This document shows, piece by piece, positions 27,408-36,373 of a stretch of DNA of 64,000 nucleotides. The translations under genes were made by a program, and so were the position numbers. Under the pieces are notes generated by a model that did not search any database, was not told the origin of the DNA, and saw only the letters and a list, made by a program, of their open reading frames with translations. The DNA is taken from positions 213,157-277,156 of the forward strand of contig NZ_JASNVW010000003.1 of the NCBI RefSeq assembly GCF_030186535.1. The letters are read 5' to 3'. This stretch comes from Ignisphaera cupida. Its GTDB lineage: Archaea; Thermoproteota; Thermoprotei_A; Sulfolobales; Ignisphaeraceae. Within the stretch, counting starts at the first letter, position 1. Each line of letters begins with the position of its first letter.

Positions 27408-28193
27408 TTAGACGTGTTGAGAGATATAGTTTAGCAGTGCCGATATAAAGTATTTTGTTGATGTTGATGCATTAAATGGTAAAACTATTTTCGCTTCTTT
27501 CTTAGCATCCTCATCTGCATCACCAACAACTATGCCAATACCTACAGCCTTAATCATATCAACATCTGTAACACTGTCTCCAATGGCTATTGATTTGTTT
27601 AAATCAATATTTGTTTTATCAGCAATTATCTTTATAGCACTGCTTTTGCTGCAATATCGCGGATATATGTGCAAGACGTAGCCTGTGTACAGTGCGTATA
27701 TATGTGGATATTTCTCCATTATGCTGCTCTCCAACTTTCTTGCCATGGCTGGGTTAGATTTGATGTGTTCTGGTACATGAAATGCCCTATCACAAAGTCT
27801 ATACAAATTGCTTGTTGATCTCTTTAGGGAAAAGCTTTTTTCAATATCTTCAACTAGTGAATCAAGACTTTCTCTACATAGTTTGATAAGCTCTCTACCC
27901 ACTTGAATAACACACCCATTTTCAGCTACAAATATTGGTGTTAAGCCCAAGTATCTTTGAAGTGTTAACACAGTTGGATATGCATTTCCAGAGACAAGAC
28001 AAACCGGAATTCCATAAGCCATGACCTTTCTCAAAAGCTCTATAAGCTCCAAGTCCAGCACATAAGAACCTCTTTCAATAGTTAAAACACCATCTATATC
28101 AATGAATATAGCTGATGGCCTTGACCCTTTTAGATAATCAGAAATAGTTTTGATGATGTCAATACTCAATAGTAACACACCTAAGGTGTTCAT
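27408..28193 (-). CDS. HAD phosphatase, archaeal phosphoglycolate-phosphatase type
   Basis: 261 residues of the Cof/SPP-like HAD subfamily: nucleophile motif FIDIDGVLTI (DxD), motif II VCLVSGNAYPT, cap domain, and motif III/IV SIAIGDSVTDVDMIKAVGI. It resembles archaeal enzymes annotated as phosphoglycolate phosphatase. It lies 48 bases downstream of the RuBisCO gene on the same strand, so the pair may be one transcript. Phosphoglycolate is the oxygenase by-product of RuBisCO, which makes the pairing meaningful, but sugar-phosphate activity is also possible. Confidence 0.78.
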   Translation of the reverse strand: MNTLGVLLLSIDIIKTISDYLKGSRPSAIFIDIDGVLTIERGSYVLDLELIELLRKVMAYGIPVCLVSGNAYPTVLTLQRYLGLTPIFVAENGCVIQVGRELIKLCRESLDSLVEDIEKSFSLKRSTSNLYRLCDRAFHVPEHIKSNPAMARKLESSIMEKYPHIYALYTGYVLHIYPRYCSKSSAIKIIADKTNIDLNKSIAIGDSVTDVDMIKAVGIGIVVGDADEDAKKEAKIVLPFNASTSTKYFISALLNYISQHV

Positions 28194-28241
28194 ATTCTGG
28201 GTTCAGAAAAATATTTAATTTCAAGCAAAAAATTTTGTGTT

Positions 28242-29582
28242 TTATATAGGTCTTACTGTTCCCCACTTCTCCAAGGCTCTTCTAAGCTCTTTATGATCTC
28301 TTGCATAATCCTCTAGTGGAATTCCCTTAGCAATTGCTTCAAGAGCTTGCCTAACTGCAGCTGCTCCTGCTCTTGGTCCATCTGGATGCCCTATTGTTCC
28401 ACCTCCTATCTGCATTACACAGTCTTTGCCAAGAACCTTAACAACCTCTGGCAAAGTACCTGGGTGGAGACCACCAGATGACACTGGTACAGCTGGTTTT
28501 ATTGATCCAAATTCTTGTTGTAGATGATAGAAGTCGTTTTCATCTGGTTTAAACGGGTTTTCTCTTAGCACCTTAGCATTTCTTATAACATCTATTGTTT
28601 TTGCTTCTAGCTTTCCAACTTCTGGTGTTCCTATGTGTAGCTGGTCAACACCTATTATTCTAAAGAGTTTTGCTAATGTGAACATCGATATTCCATGGTA
28701 TGGGTTTCTAGTCATAGCTGCATGCATTGCTCTATGAGCATGTATTGCAAGTTTGTATTCCTCAGCAAGATCCCTTATATAGGTTAGAGAAGACCACCCT
28801 GCTACAACAACATCTACCATTATATATGGATTTCCATAGTCTGCTACAAGCTTCAATCTCTTCTCCATTTCCCTAACATCTGCTGTTATATTTGCAAACC
28901 AAACTTTTCTTTCCCCAGTCTCCTTCTCAACCTTATCAATAATCTTCATTATTGACTTGGCCCTTGCCTCAAACCTGCAATAGCTTGGACTTGCAAGATT
29001 CTCATCGTCTTTTATATAATCCATTCCACCAGATAGAATCTCATATGCAAGTTTCTCAACCTCATCAGCAGTATAGCCAACCTTTGGCTTTGGAACCGTG
29101 CCAACAATTGGCCTATCATAAACCTTGAAAATATCTCTAACTCCATGCAAACCCTTTACAGGGCCCTTGAAATATTTAATGAAGTCAAGAGGCATGTAGA
29201 TATCTTCAACTCTAAGCCACTTAGCTCTTCTCATACCAAATATGTTTCCAGCGACACTCGCCAAGAACCCTGGCATATTGCCTTCTTCAAACAACTCAGC
29301 AGGATAGGCTATTCTAATAAGCCAAGAACCATCGCCAAGATCTTTGAAGAAGTAAGCCCTGCCCTTGAGCCTCTCCAACCTGTTTTGATCATACCAAACA
29401 TAGAGCGTAGTCCACGTACCAGTACTACTCTCAGCAGCCACACCACCAGCAACATCCTCTATGGAAAAGCCCTCAGCAGGTGTCACCCTAAATGTTACAA
29501 CAACATCCTTTTTGAAATCAGGTGAATAGTTTTTGTCAACCCACATATGATATGGCTCAAAATCAGCCTTTGACATGTGCAT
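28242..29582 (-). CDS. rbcL: RuBisCO large subunit, form III (archaeal)
   Basis: 446 residues; no small subunit nearby. Active-site features: GTVPKPKVGYT (K165 as general base), GGMDYIKDDENLASP with carbamylated K191 and metal ligands D193/E194, HAHRAMHAAMTRNPYHGIS, and PVSSGGLHPGTLP as the phosphate loop. In archaea form III acts after AMP phosphorylase and ribose-1,5-bisphosphate isomerase, turning nucleotide ribose plus CO2 into two 3-phosphoglycerate. Those partner genes are not in this window, but the phosphorylase at 9989 supplies related ribose phosphates. Confidence 0.95.
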   Translation of the reverse strand: MHMSKADFEPYHMWVDKNYSPDFKKDVVVTFRVTPAEGFSIEDVAGGVAAESSTGTWTTLYVWYDQNRLERLKGRAYFFKDLGDGSWLIRIAYPAELFEEGNMPGFLASVAGNIFGMRRAKWLRVEDIYMPLDFIKYFKGPVKGLHGVRDIFKVYDRPIVGTVPKPKVGYTADEVEKLAYEILSGGMDYIKDDENLASPSYCRFEARAKSIMKIIDKVEKETGERKVWFANITADVREMEKRLKLVADYGNPYIMVDVVVAGWSSLTYIRDLAEEYKLAIHAHRAMHAAMTRNPYHGISMFTLAKLFRIIGVDQLHIGTPEVGKLEAKTIDVIRNAKVLRENPFKPDENDFYHLQQEFGSIKPAVPVSSGGLHPGTLPEVVKVLGKDCVMQIGGGTIGHPDGPRAGAAAVRQALEAIAKGIPLEDYARDHKELRRALEKWGTVRPI

Positions 29583-30349
29583 TCCCTGACAACATCCTGT
29601 GTTTACATGTTTATAAGTTTAGCTGAAAATAAAATTATTACTGAGTATACTAAGCAAACTGTAGCAATGTTTTCAAGATAATGAAATGTTTAAAGCATAT
29701 ACTATTGAGAAACTGTTTTTATTTGGTATCGCAGCTACATACTGCACAAGAGTCGTTATAGCTTCATTTAAATTCGACGCTTCCTATTATTAAGAACGAT
29801 TCTTACACATTATTCATGTTATCTAAGATTTGCTAATTTAAGGTTGTAAACCTTTCTATGTAGAGTTCTATAAAATCATGATTATTACCATGGAAATATG
29901 TTTTTATGTGACGCCAAGAGAGGTTGAGCTATTTGTAAATCAATAAGCAGCTTATTAGTAAGGTTTGTGTTATAAGTGTTTTATTTATTGTTAAGCGTTC
30001 TTCTTTTAATCACCTGTTTAGCGATGACCATGGACAAAAGAACTACAAAAGATGCTTATGGGAATATCTACAAATGTTTTCATAAATGATGATAAAAGCT
30101 TTCTGAACATACATGAAATTAACAAAACTGTTATAATACATCCAAACACTATATACAAGAGAGTTGTTAGGTATAGTATAGCAATGCCTTGCATTTCTCA
30201 AGTTTCATTCTTCTAAGTTTCTTTAATTTAGATTCACAAAGAAGCTATGTCATTTCTGAAATGCTTATCTATAGCAATTCTTATAGCATCACCTTATATT
30301 TGCACTTCTAATTTGCCTTTATATGAAGAACCAATTTTGGTGAAAAACA
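29583..30349. other. 767-base gap without a normal gene
   Basis: AT-rich and mostly structureless. It contains the RuBisCO promoter region on the left and a small minus-strand ORF at 30018-30194. No tRNA, CRISPR repeat or C/D sRNA with both boxes in register was found. A weak C/D-like string near 30087 was rejected. Confidence 0.5.
30018..30194 (-). CDS. Possible small membrane protein, 58 residues
   Basis: ATG-started ORF beginning MQGIAILYLTTLLYIVFGCI and continuing ITVLLISCMFRKLL, so the first half is one long hydrophobic segment, followed by a hydrophilic tail ending VHGHR. It lies in the large gap between RuBisCO and the HAD gene. Composition is protein-like but there is no clear ribosome site. 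Low confidence. Confidence 0.3.
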   Translation of the reverse strand: MQGIAILYLTTLLYIVFGCIITVLLISCMFRKLLSSFMKTFVDIPISIFCSSFVHGHR

Positions 30350-31060
30350 ATGGTGTCTGTACATGCTTTGTCTTTTGATGTGTGGAACACTCTACTTGAT
30401 ATAAACAAAATATTTAATCTAATATCGATAAAAATTGCAGAGCTTTCTAATGGTCTTAGCAGCGCCATGGTTATGAGCACTATTCTAAATGTTTATGAGA
30501 AGTGTAAAACGAGAAGAAGGCTTGGTGAAGTAGATGGATTCAACATTGTTATAGAGTCTCAAAACATTCTTGCTGAGGAGCTGGGTCTTGAAATTAGCAC
30601 AATTTTAAAAGCAATTGCTGAAGCATTTGAAGAGGCAAATCCCAGAGAAATTATTTTTAGTGATGCCATAACTACTTTAGAGCTTTTGCATAGACTGGGG
30701 TTTAGGCTTGGAATAATTGGCAATACCGTTTTTTGGAGCAGCATATACACAATCAACTTGCTTAAAAGGCTTGGCATATACAATCTCTTTGAGGTGACCA
30801 TATTCTCTGACGAAACAAGAATTAACAAACCTGATAGAAGAATTTTTCTCATGTTTTCAAAGAACATTGGTTTAGAGCCAAGTAAAATTGCTCACGTGGG
30901 TGACAGTGTTATTGAGGATGTTGGAGGGGCATTATCAGCAGGTATGAAAGCAATACACATAGATAGGAGAAGAGGAAAAAACAAAGTTATCTTAAGAGAC
31001 ATTGGATTAGCGTTAATTGGTGAATTGACACAAGTTATAGATGCTTTGGAAGAACTTTAA
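30350..31060 (+). CDS. HAD-superfamily hydrolase (HAD-IA type)
   Basis: 236 residues: motif I LSFDVWNTLLD (Asp nucleophile; the second Asp of DxD is Asn-Thr shifted as in many HAD-IA members, FDVWNTL), a helical cap, motif II RLGIIGNTVFW with Asn in place of the usual Ser/Thr-Asn pair, motif III KPDRRIFLM and motif IV HVGDSVIEDVGGALSAGM. Substrate unknown, probably a small phosphorylated metabolite. It is monocistronic, between the large gap and the aldo/keto reductase. Confidence 0.82.
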   Translation: MVSVHALSFDVWNTLLDINKIFNLISIKIAELSNGLSSAMVMSTILNVYEKCKTRRRLGEVDGFNIVIESQNILAEELGLEISTILKAIAEAFEEANPREIIFSDAITTLELLHRLGFRLGIIGNTVFWSSIYTINLLKRLGIYNLFEVTIFSDETRINKPDRRIFLMFSKNIGLEPSKIAHVGDSVIEDVGGALSAGMKAIHIDRRRGKNKVILRDIGLALIGELTQVIDALEEL

Positions 31061-31188
31061 CATATTTACAAAAATGGCTGCATATTCAATTGCATTCTTT
31101 GCTAAATTTTGCAGCAGGATTTTTGCCTGTGTTCATATACGCAAAATTTAAATTATAACAATGTTCCGGCTAATCTAGGTGAATACTT

Positions 31189-32160
31189 GTGGAGTATGTG
31201 TCTCTTGGGAAAACAAAAGAGAAGATTTCAAGAATAGGTTTGGGGGCGTGGCAATTTAGTGAAGCATGGGGGGTAACAGAGTATGAAAAAGCTAAAAGCG
31301 TTGTTGGAAAAGCTGTTGAGCTTGGAATAAACTTTTTCGATACTGCCATGGCATACGGTCTTGGCTTAAGCGAAAATATTTTGGGTAAGGCTTTGAAGGA
31401 AATTGGTGTTAAAAGAGATGATGTTTTCGTTACAACAAAGATAATACCAGACTTTCTAACCCCAGATGACATATTCAAATCTGTTGAGCATTCGATAAAG
31501 GTTCTAGGGCTTGGATACATAGATGGTCTTCTTATTCACTGGCCACCTGTTTGGCACAACTATCCAACTAGGATGTATGCAAAGTATTTGGAGAAGCTTG
31601 TTTTTATGGGCAAGGTGAGGTATCTTGGTCTAAGCAACTACCCTGTTGAACTTGTTGAGAGCTTTAGATCCAATCTCTCGAAAGTCGATGTGGAGATTTT
31701 CCAGCATAGATATAATCTTGTTGAGAGATGGGCAGAAGAAGAGATAATACCATATGCAGAAAAACACGGTATAACACTTCAGGCTTGGAGCCCAATAGCA
31801 AAAGGTGCTCTAACAGGAAAATACACACCAGATAACCTACCAAAATTCACAGACGTTAGAGCAAGAGAACCAGTATTCCATCCACAAAACTTTGAAAAAG
31901 TGTGGACACTTGTTCAACTACTCAAGAAAATAGGTGAAAAATATGGCAAAACACCAACACAAGTGGCACTAAACTGGCTTGTTATGTCAAGTCCTGTTGT
32001 TGTTCCAATACCAGGTGCTAAAAGCCCTGAACAAGTAACAGAACTTGCAGGCTCTGTTGACTGGAGACTTAGCTTTGAAGACTGGATTGCTATTGATGAA
32101 CTTAGCAAAGCCATTAGATTAAGCTATTCTGTGTATTATTTATCGTATAGCCCAACATGA
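31189..32160 (+). CDS. Aldo/keto reductase
   Basis: 323-residue NAD(P)H-dependent reductase of the AKR fold. The catalytic tetrad is visible in FFDTAMAYGLGLSENILGKAL (Asp, Tyr), VTTKIIPDF (Lys) and GLLIHWPPVW (His). The C-terminal cofactor site is PVVVPIPGAKSPEQVTELAG. Start GTG 31189. It lies between the sugar kinase/RuBisCO block and a sugar ABC importer, so oxidation or reduction of a sugar or its aldehyde product (for example lactaldehyde from deoxy sugars) is plausible but unproven. Confidence 0.9.
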   Translation: MEYVSLGKTKEKISRIGLGAWQFSEAWGVTEYEKAKSVVGKAVELGINFFDTAMAYGLGLSENILGKALKEIGVKRDDVFVTTKIIPDFLTPDDIFKSVEHSIKVLGLGYIDGLLIHWPPVWHNYPTRMYAKYLEKLVFMGKVRYLGLSNYPVELVESFRSNLSKVDVEIFQHRYNLVERWAEEEIIPYAEKHGITLQAWSPIAKGALTGKYTPDNLPKFTDVRAREPVFHPQNFEKVWTLVQLLKKIGEKYGKTPTQVALNWLVMSSPVVVPIPGAKSPEQVTELAGSVDWRLSFEDWIAIDELSKAIRLSYSVYYLSYSPT

Positions 32161-32308
32161 TTATGACCTTATTTCAACATATGAAATATGACAGCAAAAA
32201 GATTGAAAATCAAATTTTATTTTCATTATATTGTACAATATCTAGCAATGCCATAGCTTTACATTGTTTAGAAAATTCTTTAAACACATAAATTTTACTT
32301 TCAATTCA

Positions 32309-32336
32309 AAATATTTTAATAAAAATTAAAATATTT
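32309..32336. terminator. Perfect AT hairpin between convergent genes
   Basis: AAATATTTTAAT (32309-32320), loop AAAA, ATTAAAATATTT (32325-32336): a perfect 12-base inverted repeat only 14 bases past the stop of the minus-strand sugar-binding protein and 150 bases past the aldo/keto reductase. The pairing is all A-T, so it may be a transcription end signal or a protein-binding palindrome. Confidence 0.4.
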
Positions 32337-32349
32337 AAAAAGATTGTGT

Positions 32350-33567
32350 TTAACTACATGCTAAACCATAGTATCCTGGTGCATGAAGTTGTGGATTAGT
32401 TGGGGATAGTTGTGCTGATAGCTTTAGAAGCTCTATTGGAGATATCTTGAAATAGTCTAGGGAAAGTGAGTATGTTGCGTTGCATGGCACAACTTTATAT
32501 GTTGGTGTATTAATCACAGCTTTTTCAGGTAATTTCATCTGTCCTGTTACTAGGTAGTAGCCTGCCCAAACACCCCAATACCCCATTGTGTATGGATGTT
32601 GCTGAATGCTTAATGCTACTTGCCCTTTAGCTATGAGATTAACCCAGTCAGTTACTTGAGCATCAAATCCTAGTACATATACATCAACACCTGGAGCTAT
32701 CTTGTTGTCATTTAGTGCTTGGACAATAGCCATAGCTTGTAACAAGTTAGTGGCAAAATATGCTGTTACACCTTTGCCGTACTTTGGTACAATAGTGCTT
32801 GCCTTGGCATAGCACTCAGGCAGCAAATCAGGATCCACTTGCACCTCTTCTAGAACTTGAACATCTCCACGATCTATATATGGCTTTAAAGCGTCCATAA
32901 ATCCTTCATATCTTAAATAAGATGTTGGAATTCCAGGTAAACCACGGAATATTATTATCTTCCATGGCTTTGGAATGCCCTTGGCTTCTAACCATTTCAA
33001 GAATGCTTCTGCCTCTATCCTTGCAGCCCATCTATTGTCTGTTCCAAGATAAAGATCTCTTGCAGTTTGATCAGGAAAGTCTCTATCAACAAGTATAACC
33101 TTTGTACCCGCTTGCCTAAGTTGCTTAACAACATCTTGTAAAGCATCAGATACTGGACCTACAACAGCCACATCAGGCTTTAAAGCAAGTGCTTGCTGAA
33201 CCTGTGAAATCTGAGTATCTAATGATGTAGCATCAAATCGTCTATAATCAACATCAATTCCAAGTGCTTTTAAATCACTTACTGCGTCTTCAACACCCTT
33301 AGCTAGGATATCCCACCATGGATTTGCAGGAGCTGGATCAAAGAAGAATACAGTAATCTTCTTTTTAACTGGAACAGCTGCTTGTGTTTGTGTAATTGTT
33401 TGCAGTACGGTTTGCAATACTGTTTGTGTTAATGTTCTCTCTACTGTTACAGTTGTAACTTTCTCAATAGGAGGTCTACTTGCAAAATATCCAACCAATC
33501 CAGCTAAAATAACTATTATAACTATTGCTGCATACAGCCATGGTGTTGTTGTTTTAGGTGTAGACAT
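32350..33567 (-). CDS. Sugar ABC transporter substrate-binding protein (ribose/RbsB type)
   Basis: 405 residues. An N-terminal membrane anchor (LYAAIVIIVILAGLVGYFA) is followed by a Thr/Gln-rich linker and a type I periplasmic-binding fold (ITVFFFDPAPANPWWDILAK, then KPDVAVVGPVSDALQDVVKQL, VILVDRDFPD, VYVLGFDAQVTDW). It faces outward on the archaeal membrane and delivers a sugar to the permease encoded on the other side of a divergent promoter. The anchor instead of a lipobox is common in Crenarchaeota. Confidence 0.88.
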   Translation of the reverse strand: MSTPKTTTPWLYAAIVIIVILAGLVGYFASRPPIEKVTTVTVERTLTQTVLQTVLQTITQTQAAVPVKKKITVFFFDPAPANPWWDILAKGVEDAVSDLKALGIDVDYRRFDATSLDTQISQVQQALALKPDVAVVGPVSDALQDVVKQLRQAGTKVILVDRDFPDQTARDLYLGTDNRWAARIEAEAFLKWLEAKGIPKPWKIIIFRGLPGIPTSYLRYEGFMDALKPYIDRGDVQVLEEVQVDPDLLPECYAKASTIVPKYGKGVTAYFATNLLQAMAIVQALNDNKIAPGVDVYVLGFDAQVTDWVNLIAKGQVALSIQQHPYTMGYWGVWAGYYLVTGQMKLPEKAVINTPTYKVVPCNATYSLSLDYFKISPIELLKLSAQLSPTNPQLHAPGYYGLACS

Positions 33568-33613
33568 TACACTTACCCTTATATATTCTTCTCAGTTTTA
33601 GTATTTAAGCTTT

Positions 33614-33637
33614 TTTGATTTGGTTCCTCTAATCAAA
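33614..33637. promoter_or_regulatory. Inverted repeat in the divergent promoter of the sugar ABC importer
   Basis: TTTGATT (33614-33620), 10-base spacer, AATCAAA (33631-33637), inside the 122-base gap between the binding-protein gene (minus) and the ATPase gene (plus). A plus-strand TATA-like TTTATAAAC follows at about 33647-33655. A single regulator bound here could control both directions. The symmetry is real; the function is inferred. Confidence 0.45.
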
Positions 33638-33689
33638 GGTTTAAAATTTATAAACACAGTTTAACTTTATTGCATCATTGGGCTAAACT

Positions 33690-35231
33690 ATGAGCAGTTC
33701 ACAAGCAATATTAGCAAAGAACATAACAAAGACATTCCCTGGTGTTATAGCATTAAATAATGTATCTTTTGATGTTAATTATGGTGAAATTCATGGTTTA
33801 TTAGGGCAAAATGGTGCTGGCAAATCAACTCTTTTAAAAATATTGTATGGAGTTTATAAACCAGATAGGGGAGAGGTATATATTAACGGTATTAAAACCC
33901 ACATAAAATCACCTAGAGATGCTCGTAAACATGGTATTGTTTTAGTACACCAAGAAATAACAGTAATGCCTCATCTTTCAGTACTTGAAAACATATCCTT
34001 GCTTGGATTCACATGGAACAATTTAGCAACAAAATTTGATTGGAAGGAATTCAAAAAATATGTTGAGAATTTACTTAGTAATCTTGGAATAGAACTAGAT
34101 CTTAAGACAAAAGTACGTGATTTAAGTGCTGCTGAGAGAATGATTATTCAAGTAATTTCCGCACTAAGTATTAATGCAAAAGTTCTTTTACTTGATGAGC
34201 CTACAAGCCCTCTTTCTTTACATGAAATAGAGAAACTTTTCATGGTTTTAAATCAGTTAAAGAAACAAGGTATTGCAATGGTTTTTGTAACTCATAGAGT
34301 AAATGAAGCCATGGAGTTATGTGATAGAATAACTATTCTTAGAAATGGTGAGAAAATAGCCACTGTTAAGACAACTGATGTAAATACTCATGAACTTATA
34401 AAACTCATGTTAGGACGAGAACCAGAAGAGCTTTACAAATTTAGAACAGAGAAGGATACAAAGGTTCTTATTGAAAAATTTAGTAAAACTACACCGTTAA
34501 TAGAATTGGTTAACATATATACCCAACCATCTTCTCCAAGTGAAATACCATTAAAAAATGTAAATTTAAGAGTTTATCAAGGGGAGGTGGTAGCAATATT
34601 TGGGTTTGTTGGTGCTGGAAAAACAGAATTGGGAAAAGCAATTGTTGGTGCAACAAAAATTCTTTCTGGAGAGGTTAAGTATATGGGGAGAAAGATAAAA
34701 ATTAAGAGTCCTACTGAAGCTGTAAAGTATGGAATATTTTATCTACCTGAAGATAGAAGAACAGAAGGACTTATACCTCATTTCACAGTTGCTTCAAATA
34801 TGACTATATCATCTCTATATTACTTCACCAAAGCCAAGATATGGCTAAATTTGGATAAGGAAGTCTTAATGAGTAGTGACATGATTAAAAAACTAAGTAT
34901 TGTAACCCCTTCACCATATGCTAATATACAACAACTAAGTGGTGGTAATCAGCAAAAAGTTTTGGTTGCACGTGCTATGTTAAGTAATGCAAAGCTTGTA
35001 ATATTTGATGAGCCAACAATTGGCATAGATATTGGGGCCAAAGCAGAAATAAGAAGACTTATATATAGATATTCAAGGGATCGGGGAGTATCATCAATCA
35101 TTTTAACAAGTGATGTCGATGAGGCATTAGGTATTGCGGATAGAATATATGTTATGAGAGATGGTAGCATAGTTAAGGAATACATAAATGAAAATCTTGA
35201 TAGAGATGATATACTCAAAATCTTGGCTTAA
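33690..35231 (+). CDS. Sugar ABC transporter ATPase, two fused domains (RbsA type)
   Basis: 513 residues. First domain: Walker A GQNGAGKST, signature replaced by LSAAERMIIQV, Walker B VLLLDEPTSPL. Second domain: Walker A GFVGAGKTE with Glu after the Lys-Thr, signature LSGGNQQKVLVARAM, Walker B LVIFDEPTIGIDIG. The degenerate second P-loop and the RbsA/XylG architecture are typical of ribose, xylose or similar importers. It forms an operon with the permease that begins 31 bases later. Confidence 0.92.
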   Translation: MSSSQAILAKNITKTFPGVIALNNVSFDVNYGEIHGLLGQNGAGKSTLLKILYGVYKPDRGEVYINGIKTHIKSPRDARKHGIVLVHQEITVMPHLSVLENISLLGFTWNNLATKFDWKEFKKYVENLLSNLGIELDLKTKVRDLSAAERMIIQVISALSINAKVLLLDEPTSPLSLHEIEKLFMVLNQLKKQGIAMVFVTHRVNEAMELCDRITILRNGEKIATVKTTDVNTHELIKLMLGREPEELYKFRTEKDTKVLIEKFSKTTPLIELVNIYTQPSSPSEIPLKNVNLRVYQGEVVAIFGFVGAGKTELGKAIVGATKILSGEVKYMGRKIKIKSPTEAVKYGIFYLPEDRRTEGLIPHFTVASNMTISSLYYFTKAKIWLNLDKEVLMSSDMIKKLSIVTPSPYANIQQLSGGNQQKVLVARAMLSNAKLVIFDEPTIGIDIGAKAEIRRLIYRYSRDRGVSSIILTSDVDEALGIADRIYVMRDGSIVKEYINENLDRDDILKILA

Positions 35232-35262
35232 AAAGCCAGGAATAACCTAAACCAGTAGTGAT

Positions 35263-36279
35263 GTGGTGCTTATGAAAAAAACCAAGAAGGCATTTACTGC
35301 AAACGCAAGTATTGTTAATAGCTTTTGGAAATGGTTCAAAGGTGTTTACTTTACCTATGAGCTTTCAAGAGCGGTTGTACCACTTATATTATTGATCATA
35401 GTATCAATAGCATTAGCACCTGGATATTTTCTAAAACCCATAAACATTAAGGTAATACTAATGCAGTTAACGCCACTTACTCTAATAGCAACAGGTGAAA
35501 TGCTTATAATTCTAATGGGCAGTATTGATTTGAGTCCTGGCTCAGCATTAGCGGCTACAGCAATGCTTTCAGCATTAGTAATACGTCGCTATGGAAGTTT
35601 AGAACTGGCAATTCTAGTCGCAATAGCTCTTGGAACTATGATTGGAGCTATAAATGGATTATTAGTTTCAAAGTTCAAGATATATTCGTTTGTGGCAACA
35701 CTAGCAGCTTTAGTTATTTGGAGATCATTTGTTATAGTAATATCGGGTGGCAAACTGATATATGGTCTTACAGCATATAATGTGTTTGTACAAGATTTTG
35801 GAACTTATATACCATTGGGGTTTGTGATAACACTTATGATTGTGATTGCTATATATTTTATGCTTACAAGAACAGTTCTTGGGCGTTATATTTATGGTAT
35901 TGGTAGTAATGAAGATGCTGTTAGACTTGCAGGAATAAGAGCAGATCTAGCTAAGTTTTTAGCATTTACATTGGCAGGAACATTATATGGCATTGGAGGT
36001 GTTATGTTAATTGCTATGAGTGGCTTAGCTGTGGATCCCTGGACTGCTAGAGGATTTGAATTAAATGCTATAGCATCATGTGTTTTAGGAGGTGTTATGT
36101 TGACAGGTGGTAGTGGACATCCATTAAGTGGATTGCTTGGAGCTGCAATACTTACCATATTATCGAATATATTGGTTCTACTTGGAATTACTGAAATAGC
36201 AGTTCAACAAACTGTTGTAGGCATAGTGCTTATTGCTGCTGCAACAGCACTTACAAGAGGTTTGAAATACGCTAAGTAA
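35263..36279 (+). CDS. Sugar ABC transporter permease (RbsC type)
   Basis: 338 residues, about nine or ten membrane segments. The coupling region YGIGSNEDAVRLAGIRADLAK is the EAA-like segment of the BPD_transp_2 family, and MGSIDLSPGSALAATAML is the family's conserved first re-entrant stretch. The permease is expected to form a homodimer with two copies of the fused ATPase. Start ATG 35272 or GTG 35263. It is followed by the fucose-isomerase-family gene 94 bases later. Confidence 0.9.
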   Translation: MVLMKKTKKAFTANASIVNSFWKWFKGVYFTYELSRAVVPLILLIIVSIALAPGYFLKPINIKVILMQLTPLTLIATGEMLIILMGSIDLSPGSALAATAMLSALVIRRYGSLELAILVAIALGTMIGAINGLLVSKFKIYSFVATLAALVIWRSFVIVISGGKLIYGLTAYNVFVQDFGTYIPLGFVITLMIVIAIYFMLTRTVLGRYIYGIGSNEDAVRLAGIRADLAKFLAFTLAGTLYGIGGVMLIAMSGLAVDPWTARGFELNAIASCVLGGVMLTGGSGHPLSGLLGAAILTILSNILVLLGITEIAVQQTVVGIVLIAAATALTRGLKYAK

Positions 36280-36373
36280 AAGTAAAACATAGCTAAAAGT
36301 AATTATTGCGTTTTATTTTTTCATTAAAATTTTTATCTAAATAATGTTTTAGCAAATACTAGGTGAGAATAGA

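Noticed and set aside
30085..30140. C/D-like string ATGATGA ... CTGA in the RuBisCO-HAD gap
   Set aside because: First guide only 10 bases, C' box poor and no final D box.
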